Part shown: in pieces, positions 7,492 to 15,383 of the stretch
Layout: each line of letters opens with the position of its first letter
Numbering within the stretch: the stretch's first letter is position 1
From: Psychroflexus lacisalsi
Lineage (GTDB): Bacteria; Bacteroidota; Bacteroidia; Flavobacteriales; Flavobacteriaceae
Direction: 5' to 3'
Length of the DNA stretch: 64,000 bases
Assembly: GCF_020164495.1 (NCBI RefSeq)
Contig: NZ_JAIQYZ010000001.1
Coordinates: 1-64,000 of the forward strand
The notes under the pieces: model-generated
Seen by the model: only the letters and a program-made list of their open reading frames with translations
Told to the model about the DNA's origin: nothing
Database searches by the model: none
Translations under genes and position numbers: made by a program

Positions 7492-8646
7492 TTGAAAACA
7501 ATATATCTAAAAATAGTCCTTTTGTTAGTTCCTTTATTTGGTCTATCACAAGAAAAGGATAGCCTCAACTCCCCTCTTATTTCAGTAAATGATTCCAAGA
7601 TTTTCGAAAGCATCAACATTGGTTTCGATCTGAGAACCGAATTTCAGGGCTATACCTTCCGGGGTGGCGGCCAGGATTATGATGGAGTCCAGTTCGAAAA
7701 CGGATTTACAGCCCTAAGGATTTCAGGTAAATTGCATGAAAAAGTAGATTTCAACTTCAGAAATCGATTCAACAGCGGTTCAGAAGTTCAATCTTTAGAT
7801 CGTCTCAGTAACGATATTCAGCTGGCTTACGTAAAATTGAATGCCAACGAAAAGCTGGATTTTTATATTGGTAAAATGTTTGGATTTTACGGAGGCTACG
7901 AGTATGAATTTAGCCCATTATATATTTTAGAATATAATGATATCTATAGCAATGCCCTGGCATTTGTAACGGGAGCTGGATTATCATATCAAGCTTTTGA
8001 CAATCATCAATTTCGGTTTCAGGTATTAAACTCACGGACTTTGCTTTACGAAGACTTGTATGGAGATGTAGTTGCAGAAGACATTGAAGAACCCATTTGG
8101 CCAGTCAATTTAGTTGTCAATTGGCGTGGGAGCTTTTTTGATGGAAAATTTGAAACACACTACAGCGCAAGTCGCAGCAATGAAGTCAAAAATCAAGGAA
8201 CCTATTTTTTTACTCTAGGTCATAAATACCAGAATAATAACTTCAAGCTGATGTACGATTTCCAGTACAGTTTTGAAGAAATTGATACCAAAGGCATTGT
8301 CAATAGCCTACTTGCCGAAAATGAAATTGCAGAAAACGTTCTGTATGTAGAAAACTGGATGAGAGCAGAATATCAATTTAGCGACAAATTCCAAGGTTTG
8401 TTAACGCTTATGACCAGTACGGCCTACGACAATTTTAATACCACGCGAGATCACATCAGGACCAGTTATGGAGCTATACCCACCCTGTACTACAAACCCT
8501 TCAAAAAGATGGACCTGCGCTTGTTTGCGGCCTATATTGGTCGGTATTACGACTTTACTGCCTACGCTACACAAAATTATGATGTTGGAAGTTATAACCG
8601 TAACGAAGTAAGAATAGGTGTATTAGCCCCATTGAACTTATTGTAA
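7492..8646 (+). CDS. outer-membrane porin, phosphate-selective OprO/P type
   Basis: 384 residues with a TTG start, a signal peptide (KIVLLLVPLFGLSQ) and then repeated amphipathic beta strands. Recognisable porin blocks are FENGFTALRISGKLHEKVDFNFRNRF, KLDFYIGKMF and the strand-turn pattern SFFDGKFETHYSAS...; the chain ends in hydrophobic NEVRIGVLAPLNLL. It is likely a passive channel for anions or small solutes. It stands alone, with an interspersed repeat (8719-8766) downstream. Confidence 0.82.
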   Translation: MKTIYLKIVLLLVPLFGLSQEKDSLNSPLISVNDSKIFESINIGFDLRTEFQGYTFRGGGQDYDGVQFENGFTALRISGKLHEKVDFNFRNRFNSGSEVQSLDRLSNDIQLAYVKLNANEKLDFYIGKMFGFYGGYEYEFSPLYILEYNDIYSNALAFVTGAGLSYQAFDNHQFRFQVLNSRTLLYEDLYGDVVAEDIEEPIWPVNLVVNWRGSFFDGKFETHYSASRSNEVKNQGTYFFTLGHKYQNNNFKLMYDFQYSFEEIDTKGIVNSLLAENEIAENVLYVENWMRAEYQFSDKFQGLLTLMTSTAYDNFNTTRDHIRTSYGAIPTLYYKPFKKMDLRLFAAYIGRYYDFTAYATQNYDVGSYNRNEVRIGVLAPLNLL

Positions 8647-8718
8647 ATCAATAGAGAGAATCACATTTTATAAAATGGTTTATTTTGAGTTTGCTCTAGT
8701 TAATTTAAAAGCTTCGCG

Positions 8719-8766
8719 ATACATTTCTTAAGGCTTTGTACTGGTCTAAACCTCCAAAGCGATAGA
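8719..8766. repeat. dispersed intergenic repeat, copy 1
   Basis: A 22-base stretch here (8719-8740) is identical to 16621-16642. The similarity continues through a second block containing CCAAAGC and AT. Within each copy GCTTTG and CAAAGC can pair into a hairpin. Both copies lie downstream of membrane-protein genes (porin here, MFS transporter at the other). Confidence 0.75.
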
Positions 8767-8904
8767 GATGGTTATGTAGAGGGAAATTGAAGTTGAGATG
8801 AGCAGCTTAAACTTATATAGGTTTTAATTTTTACTTAATAAACGATCAGTTTTTAATTGGTAATCCAGTAATCTCCTATTTTCGATAGAAGATAAAAAAT
8901 TATT

Positions 8905-9081
8905 ATGGCCAAGCGAACTTCAGTCAACGATGTTAAGGAAATCGAAGATTTAGACAATTTGGACAAAATCGTTAAAGACAAGCGCAAGCACAAACGCGCT
9001 GGAGAAAAGAAAGAACGCCGCAACCGCCATTATGTCAAGCTATTGATCAAACAGCAAATCACGCATCATGAGGAAGAATGA
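8905..9081 (+). CDS. small highly basic protein, unknown function
   Basis: A 58-residue ATG-started gene. The sequence begins MAKRTSVNDVKEIEDLDNLD, an acidic helix, then switches to a strongly basic tract (KDKRKHKRAGEKKERRNRHYVKLLIKQQ). The composition suggests a nucleic-acid- or ribosome-associated protein. I do not recognise a named family. It is preceded by about 250 bases of non-coding DNA and converges with the GreA-like gene. Two copies of AAGCGAAGCGCT separate the pair. Confidence 0.6.
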   Translation: MAKRTSVNDVKEIEDLDNLDKIVKDKRKHKRAGEKKERRNRHYVKLLIKQQITHHEEE

Positions 9082-9135
9082 TTCATTTTATTATTAATTA
9101 AGTTTTTTCTTTTTGAGGAAGTGTCTTTGATCTAA

Positions 9136-9170
9136 AAGCGAAGCGCTCTTTTTTCAACAAGCGAAGCGCT
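9136..9170. repeat. 12-bp direct repeat between convergent genes
   Basis: AAGCGAAGCGCT occurs at 9136-9147 and 9159-9170, with CTTTTTT between them. Each unit holds the palindrome AGCGCT, so the two can fold together. Position between converging genes suggests a loose bidirectional terminator. Confidence 0.5.
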
Positions 9171-9172
9171 AC

Positions 9173-9622
9173 CTAAACAATTTCCTCAATCACAAAAGAA
9201 TTTCCATTAAACGTGACCTCATCTTTTATAATTTTTCCCATCAGCAATTGTCCAATAGGTGTGCCGGGTGAAATAGCGTAAAAGGTTTGATTATCCACTT
9301 CTATCGCGCCCAAACTTACCGCTATAAAATAATTGGCTTTAGAGGTAAAGACTATACTTCCTAAACTCACATGCGAAGGCGTGTTATCGATATTCACTTG
9401 AGACAGAGTTGTTCTTAACTTATTGATTTCAGCCAATTGTCGGCCCGCTTTTTCACGCTCCAGCTGCACCATCGCCCTCCCCGTTTCATGCTTATCGCCA
9501 GCGCTGCTTTTGGTTTCCGAAAGCAAGCTGTGTTGAAGATCTTCAATCTGCCGCTGAATGCTTTGGTAACGCGTATCCACCAGTTGAAGGCATTGCTGAT
9601 ATAGGTTGTGTTTGAGGGTCAT
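9173..9622 (-). CDS. GreA/GreB-like protein
   Basis: 149 residues. An N-terminal helical hairpin (about 1-75, rich in Q, E and R) is followed by the GreA C-terminal fold (VSLGSIVFTSKANYFIAVSLGAIEVDNQTFYAISPGTPIGQLLMGK...). The GTPIGQLLMGK block matches the 'SPlGkALlGk' signature of transcription cleavage factors. Homologues in flavobacteria are often labelled 3-oxoacyl-ACP synthase, which the sequence does not support. Such paralogues may act at RNA polymerase's secondary channel; the tip acidic pair of GreA is not clearly conserved. Confidence 0.8.
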   Translation of the reverse strand: MTLKHNLYQQCLQLVDTRYQSIQRQIEDLQHSLLSETKSSAGDKHETGRAMVQLEREKAGRQLAEINKLRTTLSQVNIDNTPSHVSLGSIVFTSKANYFIAVSLGAIEVDNQTFYAISPGTPIGQLLMGKIIKDEVTFNGNSFVIEEIV

Positions 9623-9730
9623 GGGTGGGATTAAGATTTGAGACGATTTAAATTCTAATTATCTTTCAAAAATAAACTCTTTCAAGCGCATGACTTCATG
9701 ATATCTAATTAAAACTTATAAAATATCCGT

Positions 9731-9766
9731 AATAAACGAATTAAGTTTTCGAATATTTCGTTTATT
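9731..9766. promoter_or_regulatory. inverted-repeat operator of the toxin-antitoxin operon
   Basis: Perfect 10-bp arms, AATAAACGAA (9731-9740) and TTCGTTTATT (9757-9766), are separated by 16 bases and end 18 bases before the antitoxin ATG. This spacing suits binding by an antitoxin dimer over the promoter, the standard autoregulation of type II modules. Confidence 0.65.
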
Positions 9767-9784
9767 TGTAATAAATAAGTGATT

Positions 9785-10240
9785 ATGAAAAGTATTGACG
9801 AATTAAAGAAACCTTCAAAAGAAGAGCAGAAAGCAGCAATGGAATCTTACGACGCTTTAGCTTCCACATTGAAAGAAATCCATTCTGATTATGCAGAAAT
9901 TGAAATTGAGGAGACTAAAGACAAAATTAAAATTCCTGTAAGCGCACTTAAATTACTTCTTGAAATTTTGAAAGAAACAAGTAAAGGACAACCAATTTCT
10001 ATTGTACCAGTTGCCACAGAAATTACAACCCAAGCAGCTGCAGAAGTTTTAGGGTGTTCTAGGCCACATCTGGTAAAATTACTTGAAAAAGGAGAAATAA
10101 AGTTTACCAAAATTGGCAAACATCGAAGAATCAAATATCAAAATGTGCTCGATTACAAAAAGAAAATGAAAATAGAGCAAAAAAGACTATTGATAGAAAT
10201 GATGAAAGCTGATGAAGAATCTGGTTTATATGATTCATAG
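9785..10240 (+). CDS. antitoxin with excisionase-type helix-turn-helix
   Basis: 151 residues from the ATG at 9785 (a GTG two codons earlier is possible). Residues about 83-130 form an excisionase/MerR-like DNA-binding domain: ITTQAAAEVLGCSRPHLVKLLEKG, then the wing FTKIGKHRRIKYQNVLDY. The N-terminal half is acidic and helical, and the C-terminal tail (QKRLLIEMMKADEESGLYDS) probably wraps the toxin. The stop codon overlaps the PIN toxin start by 11 bases, so the two are translated together. The 9731-9766 palindrome is the likely binding site. Confidence 0.85.
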   Translation: MKSIDELKKPSKEEQKAAMESYDALASTLKEIHSDYAEIEIEETKDKIKIPVSALKLLLEILKETSKGQPISIVPVATEITTQAAAEVLGCSRPHLVKLLEKGEIKFTKIGKHRRIKYQNVLDYKKKMKIEQKRLLIEMMKADEESGLYDS

Positions 10241-10793
10241 CCTACGTTTTACCTGTGTTCTAGATACCAACGTCATTTATCCCATTGACGTAAGAGACTT
10301 GCTTTTTTGGTTTGCATTTTATGATCTTTTCACACCAAAATGGAGTCAACATATTTTTGAAGAATGGGAAAATGTTATGAGAAGGAAAAATATTCCTGAA
10401 AGTGAAATTCAAAAAAGAACCTCTAAAGCATATCTTGCTTTTCCAGATGCTTTGGTAGAAAATTATGAACCCCTAGTAGAATCTCTTCAACTTCCAGATG
10501 AAAAAGACAGGCATGTATTAGCAGCTGCCATCAAAACCAATGCAAACATTATTGTTACAAATAATATTAAGGATTTTCCCAGAGATTACTTATCCACCTT
10601 TGGGTTGATAGCAAAAACAGCAGATGATTTTATTACTGATACGATTGATTTAAACAATGACATTGCTGTAAAGGCTTTTAGAGATCTTGTCGTCAACAGA
10701 ACAAATCCAGACCTTGATGAATTTGAAATCCTGGATCGCTTTCGTAAAAATGGACTTAAAGATTCAGCCAATTATTTACATGCTTTGCTTTGA
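10230..10793 (+). CDS. PIN-domain ribonuclease toxin
   Basis: 187 residues from the ATG inside the antitoxin's last codons; an ATG at 10212 in the same frame is an alternative. PIN-domain acidic residues are visible: Asp12 in VLDTNVIYP, Glu44/45 in FEEWENV, Asp93 in DEKDRHVLAAA, and Asn111/Asp115 in TNNIKDFP. These coordinate the metal for RNA cleavage. At 187 residues it is longer than VapC (about 130) and resembles the PIN_3 group; the extra C-terminal helices (140-187) may hold the antitoxin. Intact pair, so presumably functional. Confidence 0.87.
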   Translation: MIHSLRFTCVLDTNVIYPIDVRDLLFWFAFYDLFTPKWSQHIFEEWENVMRRKNIPESEIQKRTSKAYLAFPDALVENYEPLVESLQLPDEKDRHVLAAAIKTNANIIVTNNIKDFPRDYLSTFGLIAKTADDFITDTIDLNNDIAVKAFRDLVVNRTNPDLDEFEILDRFRKNGLKDSANYLHALL

Positions 10794-10863
10794 TGTTTTC
10801 TATTACTAATTCAAATAAATGTTCATGAGTTTCTTATAAACTATAATTATTGTAAGTTTATAT

Positions 10864-11586
10864 ATGTCCAAAAAAACCTCAACCCTTCTCTTTATTCTTT
10901 TATTTATTAACTCTGTTGTTCTTTCACAAAACAATAGTGGAGAAATTTTGTATGGTCAAAGTGTAGAAAAATTTTATATAGATACTACTTCAATTGATAA
11001 TTCGGACCTTAAAAGTATAATTATTACTCAATTCAAAGAAAAACAAAACGCTTTATCACCAGACAAAAATTTCTACAGTCTAAAGTTTCAAGGCAGTAAA
11101 TCTGTTTTTGAAAGGCTTACTATGATGAATAATGATGGTAGTAATAAAGTAACTAAGGAATTAGCAAAAGGAATCTATTTTGTTAATATAGTTGACAAGT
11201 CCATTTATCATAAAGGTGATTTCATGGGTGAAAATCTAATTATATACCACGAAAAACCATCCTATGACGAATGGGAAATTATAAATGAACAAAAGATGAT
11301 TCGCGGGTATAATTGTATAAAAGCAGAAACGATAAGACAAAATGAAATAGGTGTGAAAACAAAAGTTACAGCTTGGTTTTCAACAGATATAAACTTGAAT
11401 TTTGGTCCAAAAAATTACTTTGGTCTACCGGGTTTAATTATAGAATTACACGAATTGGGCAGTGTGTATTATGTAAGAGAAATCAATCTTAAAGAGGTAA
11501 AGCTTGATGAAGTTGATATAGATGATAAAGAAATAATAACCTATGATGAATATGTAAAAAAGGCTAATGGAAGTATCCGGTTTTAA
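10864..11586 (+). CDS. GLPGLI family protein
   Basis: 240 residues with a signal peptide (LLFILLFINSVVLSQ). The family signature is visible as YFGLPGLIIEL at about 180-190, preceded by WFSTDINLNFGP, the usual WYT..I....GP block. GLPGLI proteins are exported beta-rich proteins of Bacteroidota, often next to TonB receptors or proteases, with no known activity. Here it sits directly before an exported S41 protease (26 bases to its start codon), so the two are probably one transcription unit. Confidence 0.88.
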   Translation: MSKKTSTLLFILLFINSVVLSQNNSGEILYGQSVEKFYIDTTSIDNSDLKSIIITQFKEKQNALSPDKNFYSLKFQGSKSVFERLTMMNNDGSNKVTKELAKGIYFVNIVDKSIYHKGDFMGENLIIYHEKPSYDEWEIINEQKMIRGYNCIKAETIRQNEIGVKTKVTAWFSTDINLNFGPKNYFGLPGLIIELHELGSVYYVREINLKEVKLDEVDIDDKEIITYDEYVKKANGSIRF

Positions 11587-11612
11587 ATAACTTTATCTTG
11601 AAAAGCAAACAC

Positions 11613-13133
11613 ATGAAATCAATTTTTTTGAAAACCCTTATCCTCCCGCTTCTCCTACTTACAAGTTCATTAAGTTTTGCACAACATGTCGATGATCCCT
11701 TCTCACCCGAAAAGATGAAAAAGGACCTGGAGGTATTTAAGGAGATTCGGTTACAGGCCAATTCCGGACTTTATAAATACCGCACGGAAGCCCAAATCGA
11801 CAGCATTTACCAATGGGCAGAAGACGAAATTGAAAATTCCTCTACTTATCTGGATTTCTACAACATCATTTCCCAACTCACAGACTTTGAAGGCAGTCTG
11901 CACAATGATACGGGCTTGCCAGATAAGTATTGGGAAAGTTTAAGAGCAGAAAACTTTGGTTATTTTCCCTATCCTATCAAATGGATTGAGGGCCATTGGC
12001 GAATTAATTTTGAAGGTGGCGAACTTCCTTTGGGCGCAGAAGTCATCGAAATCAACGGTGAGCCTATGGCAGAAATCGTCAAGAACCTTCATAAATACTA
12101 CACCACAGATGGCTTTAATTTAACTGCTAAAAGAATTGGATTACGAACTCATTTTTCAAGATATTACAGATGGCATTACGGTCAAAAGGAAGAGTTTGAC
12201 GTAACCTTCAAAGCAATCGGTTCAAACACTCTGGAAAACAAAATGCTTGAAAGTATTAGCTATTCAGACTATTACAATAAATTTAGAGCAAGACATTCTT
12301 TTCCTTATGACCAAGTTGATTATATGGACTTAAAAGAAGATCAGAAATACGGATTTAAACAAGTAAATGATTCAACAGGAGTTTTAACGCTACGTTCATT
12401 TTCAATAGGAAATGAAACTACCGATAAGCATAAAAGGTATGCCGCTTTTCTGGATAGTATTTTCAGTAAAATCAAAAATGATAAGCTTCAAAATTTGATT
12501 GTGGACGTGCGCTTAAATAATGGTGGCGATGACCCCAATGACCTTCTAGCCTATTCATATTTGACTCAGCGGAATTTTCAGGAAAACACAGAAGCCTGGA
12601 TTCGCTTTAGAAAAATACCGCTCATTAGATACTATGACATTTGGATTCCGAGATTCATCAGACCCTTTGTTGTAGGTGGATATAACAAACAATTTCAGGA
12701 GATTTTCCCCTTAGAAAAAGATGGCGCTTACTATCAAGATGACACCAGTGAAGATCACCATGTGTGGCAGCCTCAGGAAAATGCTTTTACAGGAAACACC
12801 TATTTATTGATTAGTCCTGTAGTTGCTTCAGCGGGTAGTTTGTTTGCGGCTATGCTGGCAGGTAATGAAAACACCATAACAATTGGAGAAGAAACTTCAG
12901 GCGGCTATTATGGTCACAACGGTCATACAACCTTAACTTATGCCTTACCTAAGTCTAAACTCACCACTTCTTTTTCAATAGTGAATTTAAAACAGGACGT
13001 CCCCGTGAAGTCGAATCAGATCCACGGTAGAGGGATTATCCCCGATTATAAGGTATCTCAATCTTTCGAAGATTTTATCAATAATGAAGACACGCAGATG
13101 AGATTTACTTTGGAACTGATCAGGGAGAATTGA
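11613..13133 (+). CDS. exported S41-family (tail-specific) peptidase
   Basis: 506 residues from the ATG at 11613; a TTG 15 bases upstream is in frame but adds only SKH-type residues. The signal peptide is LILPLLLLTSSLSFAQ. The C-terminal catalytic domain shows LIVDVRLNNGGD and, around residue 400, PVVASAGSLFAAML, where the serine of ASAGS is the S41 nucleophile. The following IGEETSGGYYGHN is the usual loop. No clear PDZ domain is seen, so it belongs to the C-terminal-processing-like hydrolases without PDZ. Substrate unknown; neighbouring GLPGLI protein is a candidate partner. Confidence 0.85.
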   Translation: MKSIFLKTLILPLLLLTSSLSFAQHVDDPFSPEKMKKDLEVFKEIRLQANSGLYKYRTEAQIDSIYQWAEDEIENSSTYLDFYNIISQLTDFEGSLHNDTGLPDKYWESLRAENFGYFPYPIKWIEGHWRINFEGGELPLGAEVIEINGEPMAEIVKNLHKYYTTDGFNLTAKRIGLRTHFSRYYRWHYGQKEEFDVTFKAIGSNTLENKMLESISYSDYYNKFRARHSFPYDQVDYMDLKEDQKYGFKQVNDSTGVLTLRSFSIGNETTDKHKRYAAFLDSIFSKIKNDKLQNLIVDVRLNNGGDDPNDLLAYSYLTQRNFQENTEAWIRFRKIPLIRYYDIWIPRFIRPFVVGGYNKQFQEIFPLEKDGAYYQDDTSEDHHVWQPQENAFTGNTYLLISPVVASAGSLFAAMLAGNENTITIGEETSGGYYGHNGHTTLTYALPKSKLTTSFSIVNLKQDVPVKSNQIHGRGIIPDYKVSQSFEDFINNEDTQMRFTLELIREN

Positions 13134-13183
13134 GATATAAAGCATTTAATAATTAGACTCTGAAATAAAAAGTCAATAAATCT

Positions 13184-13348
13184 TTGAACCCAACACATAA
13201 CAGAATTTTAGGAACCCTGCTTTTAGTCACTGGCATTATCATTAATTCTTTTGATTTCTTTAAATCTGAATTTATTTCAGGAGCACTTATAGGAATTGGT
13301 TTTAGCATGATCGTTTGTGCCAGAATTATCTTTAAAAAGAAAAAATGA
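13184..13348 (+). CDS. tiny two-helix membrane protein, paralogue of the one at 15186
   Basis: 54 residues with a TTG start. Two hydrophobic helices (ILGTLLLVTGIIIN and ISGALIGIGFSMIVCARIIF) flank a short DFFKSEF loop, and a lysine-rich tail follows. The order NRILG...hydrophobic...F-I-S/A-G-A-(4)-G is shared with the 55-residue product at 15186, so the two are paralogues. No recognised family. The TTG start is inferred from this alignment. Confidence 0.55.
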   Translation: MNPTHNRILGTLLLVTGIIINSFDFFKSEFISGALIGIGFSMIVCARIIFKKKK

Positions 13349-13408
13349 TGGATTTCTTAAATGCGTCTTTTTACTATTTTTAAAAAGAATTAAAACTTTA
13401 TCCAAATT

Positions 13409-13852
13409 ATGACGCGAGTAAAAGCTTTTAAATCCCAAACGATACTTTCTAAATTGATGATAGGCTTCGGAATTTTGTTCCTATTGGTTGGAATTTTTGC
13501 CATAGTAAAACTATTTATAGGTGATTCCGGTAGTGAATCCTCTTCAGTGGATTGGACCGGATTTTTGCAGGGATTTCAAGGCTTATTTTTTATAGGTTTA
13601 GGCGCTTATAACCTCAGGAATGAAAAATACTACATCGAATGGGATGAGCATCAGTTGAGGTTTTTTCTGCCAGACACCAAACAACTTGAAACAATTGATT
13701 TTGCTGACATTGACTCTATCAACATCAGGCTTTTTGAAATTGAACTTTATTTTAAGGATGAAAAACGAACACTTGATCTTAACTCTCTAAAAGATGAAGA
13801 CTTGAAAAAGGTGAAGTATAAATTTGAACCTCTTCAAAAGGCCTTAAAGTGA
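13409..13852 (+). CDS. membrane protein with a PH-like cytosolic domain
   Basis: 147 residues. Two predicted transmembrane helices lie at about 15-37 (LMIGFGILFLLVGIFAIVKL) and 52-66. The C-terminal half (YYIEWDEHQLRFFLPDTKQLETIDFADIDSINIRLFEIEL...) alternates strands and one helix like bacterial PH-type modules. No catalytic motif is seen. It belongs to a run of short plus-strand genes for small membrane or PH-like proteins at 13.2-15.4 kb, each with its own gap. Confidence 0.65.
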   Translation: MTRVKAFKSQTILSKLMIGFGILFLLVGIFAIVKLFIGDSGSESSSVDWTGFLQGFQGLFFIGLGAYNLRNEKYYIEWDEHQLRFFLPDTKQLETIDFADIDSINIRLFEIELYFKDEKRTLDLNSLKDEDLKKVKYKFEPLQKALK

Positions 13853-13895
13853 ATATTAACGATAAAAGGTTCTTTAATTTTTGAAAGTAAGTTGC

Positions 13896-13984
13896 TTCTC
13901 GACCTCAATTTATTCTGAGCATTTGCAATAGGATTTGACGTTGAACAAGATAAGCCATGTTTCAAGTTCGAGCGGAGTCGAGAA
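13896..13984. repeat. intergenic inverted repeat with TTCTCGAC/GTCGAGAA arms
   Basis: 8-bp perfect arms, TTCTCGAC at 13896-13903 and GTCGAGAA at 13977-13984, enclose about 73 bases. The right arm lies in GAGCGGAGTCGAGAAC, a sequence style that recurs in flavobacterial intergenic repeats. It sits between the genes ending at 13852 and starting at 14034. Confidence 0.5.
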
Positions 13985-14033
13985 CATGATTAATAGAAAT
14001 AAAATTAATTAAATCTTTTAAAAACATCCTAAA

Positions 14034-14216
14034 ATGAAAATCAACAAAACAGGATTCTATATTTTAAACGCTCTTTTATTTATATCCATTATCCTAGGAT
14101 TTTATGAGTTTATAGACATCAAAACCTTGGTCGGGGTTTTCATTACGCCAGCTTTTATAATCTCAGTCTCTTTAAGATACAAGAGGACAAAAGAAAAAGT
14201 AATATCTAAAGATTAA
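14034..14216 (+). CDS. small two-helix membrane protein
   Basis: 60 residues. Two hydrophobic stretches (FYILNALLFISIILGFYEF and LVGVFITPAFIISVSL) are followed by a basic tail (RYKRTKEKVISKD), which suggests cytoplasmic ends. The function is not recognised. Only two bases separate its stop from the GTG start of the acetyltransferase gene, so the two are co-transcribed. Confidence 0.6.
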   Translation: MKINKTGFYILNALLFISIILGFYEFIDIKTLVGVFITPAFIISVSLRYKRTKEKVISKD

Positions 14217-14218
14217 CG

Positions 14219-14650
14219 GTGATCAGAGCTTATAACAGGAGTGATAAAATCGAAGTGATTCAACTGTTCAAATTGAATACACCTCAATATTTTGATGCTT
14301 CTGAAGAAAAAGGCTTTGTGCACTATCTGGATCACGACATAGAAGATTATTTTGTTTTCGAAAGCAACAGGCAAATCATAGGTTCAGGAGGGGTTAACCT
14401 CTCATCTAAAGAAAAATCAGCTTGCTTATCCTATGGAATGATTCATCCGGACTTTCAAGGCCAGGGCATTGGCAGAGAATTGACGCATTTTAGAATAAAT
14501 CATTTACGCAGGATTCCTCACATTGAGGAAATTGTGGTAAGAACCTCTCAGCATGTTTTTAAATTTTATGAGAAAATGGGTTTTAAAATAGATCATATTG
14601 AAAAAGACTATTGGGCAAAAGATTTTGATTTGTACCAAATGAAAATTTAA
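14219..14650 (+). CDS. GNAT-family N-acetyltransferase
   Basis: 143 residues with a GTG start. The acetyl-CoA-binding loop is clear: HPDFQGQGIGRELTHFRI (Q/RxxGxG at about 81-86), followed by IVVRTSQHVFKFYEKMGF, the conserved C-terminal strand and helix. The substrate is unknown. It is not closely related to the acetyltransferase at 6881, which has a degenerate loop. Confidence 0.88.
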   Translation: MIRAYNRSDKIEVIQLFKLNTPQYFDASEEKGFVHYLDHDIEDYFVFESNRQIIGSGGVNLSSKEKSACLSYGMIHPDFQGQGIGRELTHFRINHLRRIPHIEEIVVRTSQHVFKFYEKMGFKIDHIEKDYWAKDFDLYQMKI

Positions 14651-14687
14651 AACAGTAAATTGAATAACTAACTTTAAAAACGATGAT

Positions 14688-15068
14688 ATGGGATTATTTT
14701 CATCATTGCTTGGTAATGCGGGAGCGGTAAGCAAACAAGATTTAGAAAAAGACTACGGTCAGTTATTGACCGAAAACGAGACCATTGAAATCGGTTTTAA
14801 GCTGGTAAGGGATACTTTTATTTTTACCAGCAAACGCTTGATTTTGGTTGACAAGCAAGGCCTTACAGGACGCAAGGTAGAGTACCTGTCGGTGGGTTAC
14901 AAAAGCGTAAGTAGATTCAGTGTAGAAACTGCCGGATCTTTTGATTTGGAAGCAGAATTGAAGATTTGGATCTCCAGTGAGCAACATCCAAGTATTTCTA
15001 AAAAATTCAATAAAAGCGTTAATGTTTACGATGTACAAAAAGTATTGGCTCAACATGTTTTAGGCTAG
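14688..15068 (+). CDS. bacterial PH-domain protein (YvbH-like)
   Basis: 126 residues, nearly all one bacterial pleckstrin-homology domain. MGLFSSLLGNAG is followed by LTENETIEIGFKLVRDTFIFTSKRLILVDKQGLTGRKVEYLSVGYKSVSRFSVETAG, the strand order and 'FTskRLilvDkqG.tgkk.ey.sipY..I..fs.eTaG' pattern of the family. The C-terminal helix is KSVNVYDVQKVLAQHVL. These proteins are cytosolic and of unknown role. Confidence 0.88.
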   Translation: MGLFSSLLGNAGAVSKQDLEKDYGQLLTENETIEIGFKLVRDTFIFTSKRLILVDKQGLTGRKVEYLSVGYKSVSRFSVETAGSFDLEAELKIWISSEQHPSISKKFNKSVNVYDVQKVLAQHVLG

Positions 15069-15098
15069 TTTTGACTGAAGCATTGTAACAAAAGCCCA

Positions 15099-15116
15099 AC
15101 CGCACCAAAGTGCGGT
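15099..15116. terminator. short perfect hairpin after the PH-domain gene
   Basis: ACCGCAC and GTGCGGT (7 bp) enclose CAAA, 30 bases after the stop. No T-run follows, so termination is uncertain. Confidence 0.35.
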
Positions 15117-15185
15117 AAGCCTCAAATTTTATAAATATCAAAGTTTTAATGAATTTGGATTTTATAAATCCATAAAACCTTTCCG

Positions 15186-15353
15186 ATGACCACTACACAA
15201 AATAGAATTCTAGGTATAGCTCTTTTCATAATTGGATTAATCATGACTTTAACCGATGTAGAGTTTACAGGATCAGGTTTTATTGCAGGAGCTTTTATGG
15301 GTGTAGGTCTGGGTCTAATATTCTTTATTAAAATTGGACCTAAGAAGCAGTAA
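15186..15353 (+). CDS. tiny two-helix membrane protein, paralogue of the one at 13184
   Basis: 55 residues from an ATG. Helices ILGIALFIIGLIMTL and IAGAFMGVGLGLIFFI flank TDVEFTGSG, and the tail is KIGPKKQ. The NRILG start and the G-F-I-A-G-A...G-(3)-G core match the gene at 13184. Function unknown; the two paralogues bracket a group of small genes. Confidence 0.6.
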   Translation: MTTTQNRILGIALFIIGLIMTLTDVEFTGSGFIAGAFMGVGLGLIFFIKIGPKKQ

Positions 15354-15383
15354 GCCTTCTATTTCATTTGATATCTTCACTTC

